This document shows positions 32,727 through 34,043 of a stretch of DNA of 34,043 nt, one piece after another. How positions within the stretch are numbered: the first letter of the stretch is position 1; each line of letters begins with the position of its first letter. This DNA comes from Mycobacterium palustre (GTDB lineage Bacteria; Actinomycetota; Actinomycetes; Mycobacteriales; Mycobacteriaceae). The notes under the pieces are model-generated. The model did no database searches. It was not told the origin of the DNA and saw only the letters and a program-made list of their open reading frames with translations. The stretch covers positions 1 through 34,043 of the forward strand of contig NZ_LQPJ01000088.1 in NCBI RefSeq assembly GCF_002101785.1, in the 5' to 3' direction. A program made the translations under genes and the position numbers.

Positions 32727-34043
32727 ATGGAGTTCGATGACCAGGCACTTCCGCTGACCCGGGGGCAGCTGGACATTTGGCTTGCGCAGGAGACCGGTCG
32801 GTCAAGCACCGAATGGCAGCTGGGCGTGCTTGTGCGATTCGACGGCACGGTCGAGCGTGCTTTGCTAGAGCGGGCGATCCGCCAGGTCGTTCAAGAGGCG
32901 GAACCAACCAGGGCCGCCATCTTCGAGGCGGATGGTCAGGTTTACCAGAGGGTGATCGATCACCCCGATGTCGAAATCGCGTTCCACGACCTGAGCGGCT
33001 TGCGCCATCCGGTGCAGGAAGCCCGACAAATGGCACTGTCGATCCAACACACGCCAATGCCGTGGGGTGGCCCGCTGTTCAAATTTGCGTTGTTCCAAAC
33101 GTGGGCGGATGAATTCTACCTGTTCGGATGCTTCCACCACATAGTCGTAGACGGATCGGGGATTACCCTCCTCGCAAACCGAATTGCCACCGTCTACGCC
33201 GCAATGGCTTCCGGCGCGCCCATTCCCCCGGCTTTCTTCGGTTCATTGCGGGACCTGATTCGATGCGAGTCGGACTACGAAGCGTCCAGCGATTATCTGG
33301 AGGATGAAGCCTATTGGACTGAGAACCTTCCACCGGAAGCCGGCCTCGATCATTGGTCGCCCGACGTCGGGAACGAGGCCGACCCGCCGGTGCCCGCCAC
33401 GCCGGTTCGGTTGGACCCCGCCGTCCTCCGACGCGTTCAAGAGCTTTGCCAGGCGTGGAACGTGCCGCGATCGTCCGTCATCACCGCGGCCTGCGCGTTG
33501 CTGGTGCGCGAGTGGTGCGCCGCGGGCTCACAGGTGGTGATCGACTTCCCGGTCAGCAGGCGGGTGCGCCCGGAGTCCAAGACGCTTCCGGGGATGGTGT
33601 CGGGGGTGGTCCCGCTGGCCGTGACGGTTCCGCCGGGATCCACGGTCGCCGGCTTTTGCCAGTCGGTCGACACGCGAATACGGGAGACGCTGCAGCACCA
33701 GCGATTCCCGGTGCACGCCCTCGAACGCAAAACCCATCCCCGCGCTCCGGAGCGACCCGCCACCCGGGTGAGCGTCAATTTCCTGCCGTCGAAAATGACC
33801 ATGGATTTCGCCGGTGTCGAGGCTTCGGCGTCCTTCACCAATCCCGCCCAGGTGGGCGACTTCGGGTTGATCTTCTCCGGCGCCGGCGACCAACTGTTCC
33901 TCAGCACCGCGGGCACCGGCGGGCCCCTGTCCAATCTCGGCGCCGCCGATCTGGCGAGACGGTTGGAGCGGGTGTTGGCGGTGATGGTGGGTGAGCCGGG
34001 TCGGGTGTTGTCGTCGGTGGAGGTGGTTGATGGTGGTGAGCGG
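32727..34043 (+). CDS. Nonribosomal peptide synthetase, N-terminal part (condensation domain; runs off the window)
   Basis: An uninterrupted frame of 439 codons from ATG 32727 to the window end, so the gene is partial here. It encodes a complete condensation domain at the very N-terminus: start motif ALPLTRGQLDIWLAQ, catalytic motif HHIVVDG with His137, His138 and Asp142, then DFPVSRRVRP, and VSVNFLPSK near the end. The last residues (SSVEVVDGGER) are the usual linker into an adenylation domain. A condensation domain at the N-terminus means the first amino acid is acylated, presumably with the PKS product, as in lipopeptide synthetases (Mps1-like). Cotranscribed with mbtH. Amino-acid specificity lies beyond the window. 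Confidence 0.93.
   Translation, partial: MEFDDQALPLTRGQLDIWLAQETGRSSTEWQLGVLVRFDGTVERALLERAIRQVVQEAEPTRAAIFEADGQVYQRVIDHPDVEIAFHDLSGLRHPVQEARQMALSIQHTPMPWGGPLFKFALFQTWADEFYLFGCFHHIVVDGSGITLLANRIATVYAAMASGAPIPPAFFGSLRDLIRCESDYEASSDYLEDEAYWTENLPPEAGLDHWSPDVGNEADPPVPATPVRLDPAVLRRVQELCQAWNVPRSSVITAACALLVREWCAAGSQVVIDFPVSRRVRPESKTLPGMVSGVVPLAVTVPPGSTVAGFCQSVDTRIRETLQHQRFPVHALERKTHPRAPERPATRVSVNFLPSKMTMDFAGVEASASFTNPAQVGDFGLIFSGAGDQLFLSTAGTGGPLSNLGAADLARRLERVLAVMVGEPGRVLSSVEVVDGGER

Noticed and set aside
1..34043. tRNA or rRNA genes, CRISPR arrays, insertion sequences, attachment sites
   Set aside because: I saw no cloverleaf-like sequence, no regularly spaced short repeats, and no transposase or integrase gene. 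Repeated sequence here is explained by gene paralogy and the shared promoter blocks.

Overview
The window reads as a high-GC mycobacterial accessory locus for an exported glycosylated lipopeptide of the glycopeptidolipid (GPL) type. Three things point there. A two-module, reductive type I polyketide synthase of about 3.7k residues sits beside an MbtH protein and the start of a nonribosomal peptide synthetase (NRPS). Four paralogous glycosyltransferases of the mycobacterial GPL/Rv1524-Rv1526c type are present. There is also an unusually large set of sugar-tailoring enzymes: six methyltransferases from several families, two OafA-SGNH acyltransferases and four nucleotide-sugar or sugar-modifying dehydrogenases/epimerases. 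Two methyltransferases resemble Rv2952 and Rv2959c, the phthiocerol/phenolic-glycolipid tailoring enzymes, which again points to Mycobacterium and probably a non-tuberculous species. The species cannot be fixed from this window.

Layout. 1-8.07 kb, mostly one direction: TylF-type methyltransferase, Gfo/Idh/MocA oxidoreductase, glycosyltransferase 1, nucleotide-sugar 6-dehydrogenase, SDR resembling UDP-glucuronate decarboxylases, Rv2952-like methyltransferase, glycosyltransferase 2. 8.07-12.46 kb, minus strand: two tandem acyltransferase-3/SGNH proteins with overlapping ends. 12.7-19.6 kb, mixed strands: glycosyltransferase 3, a probable dTDP-rhamnose 4-epimerase (to 6-deoxytalose), a membrane-anchored methyltransferase, a second small methyltransferase, a CmcI/Rv2959c-like methyltransferase and glycosyltransferase 4. 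19.7-30.9 kb: the PKS. 30.9-31.8 kb: a convergent methyltransferase. 31.8-32.4 kb: a scar-like intergenic region. From 32.49 kb: mbtH and an NRPS running off the end of the window.

How the genes fit together (inference). The PKS makes a reduced, hydroxylated acyl chain. It has no thioesterase, so the chain is probably handed to the N-terminal condensation domain of the NRPS, which MbtH assists. The sugar enzymes supply activated 6-deoxytalose and a uronic acid or pentose. The four glycosyltransferases build the glycan, and the methyl- and acyltransferases decorate it.

Main new observations. (1) A 21-bp motif with eight invariant columns occurs at seven intergenic sites across the cluster, a candidate cluster-wide operator or promoter element. 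(2) The promoter and first ~21 codons of mbtH are duplicated in front of pks, leaving a 28-codon truncated MbtH-like peptide whose stop overlaps the pks start codon. (3) Glycosyltransferase 4 has an altered nucleotide-sugar binding loop. (4) The two acyltransferases carry a near-identical C-terminal segment, suggesting gene conversion. (5) A gene tail followed by a good terminator survives between the methyltransferase and mbtH.
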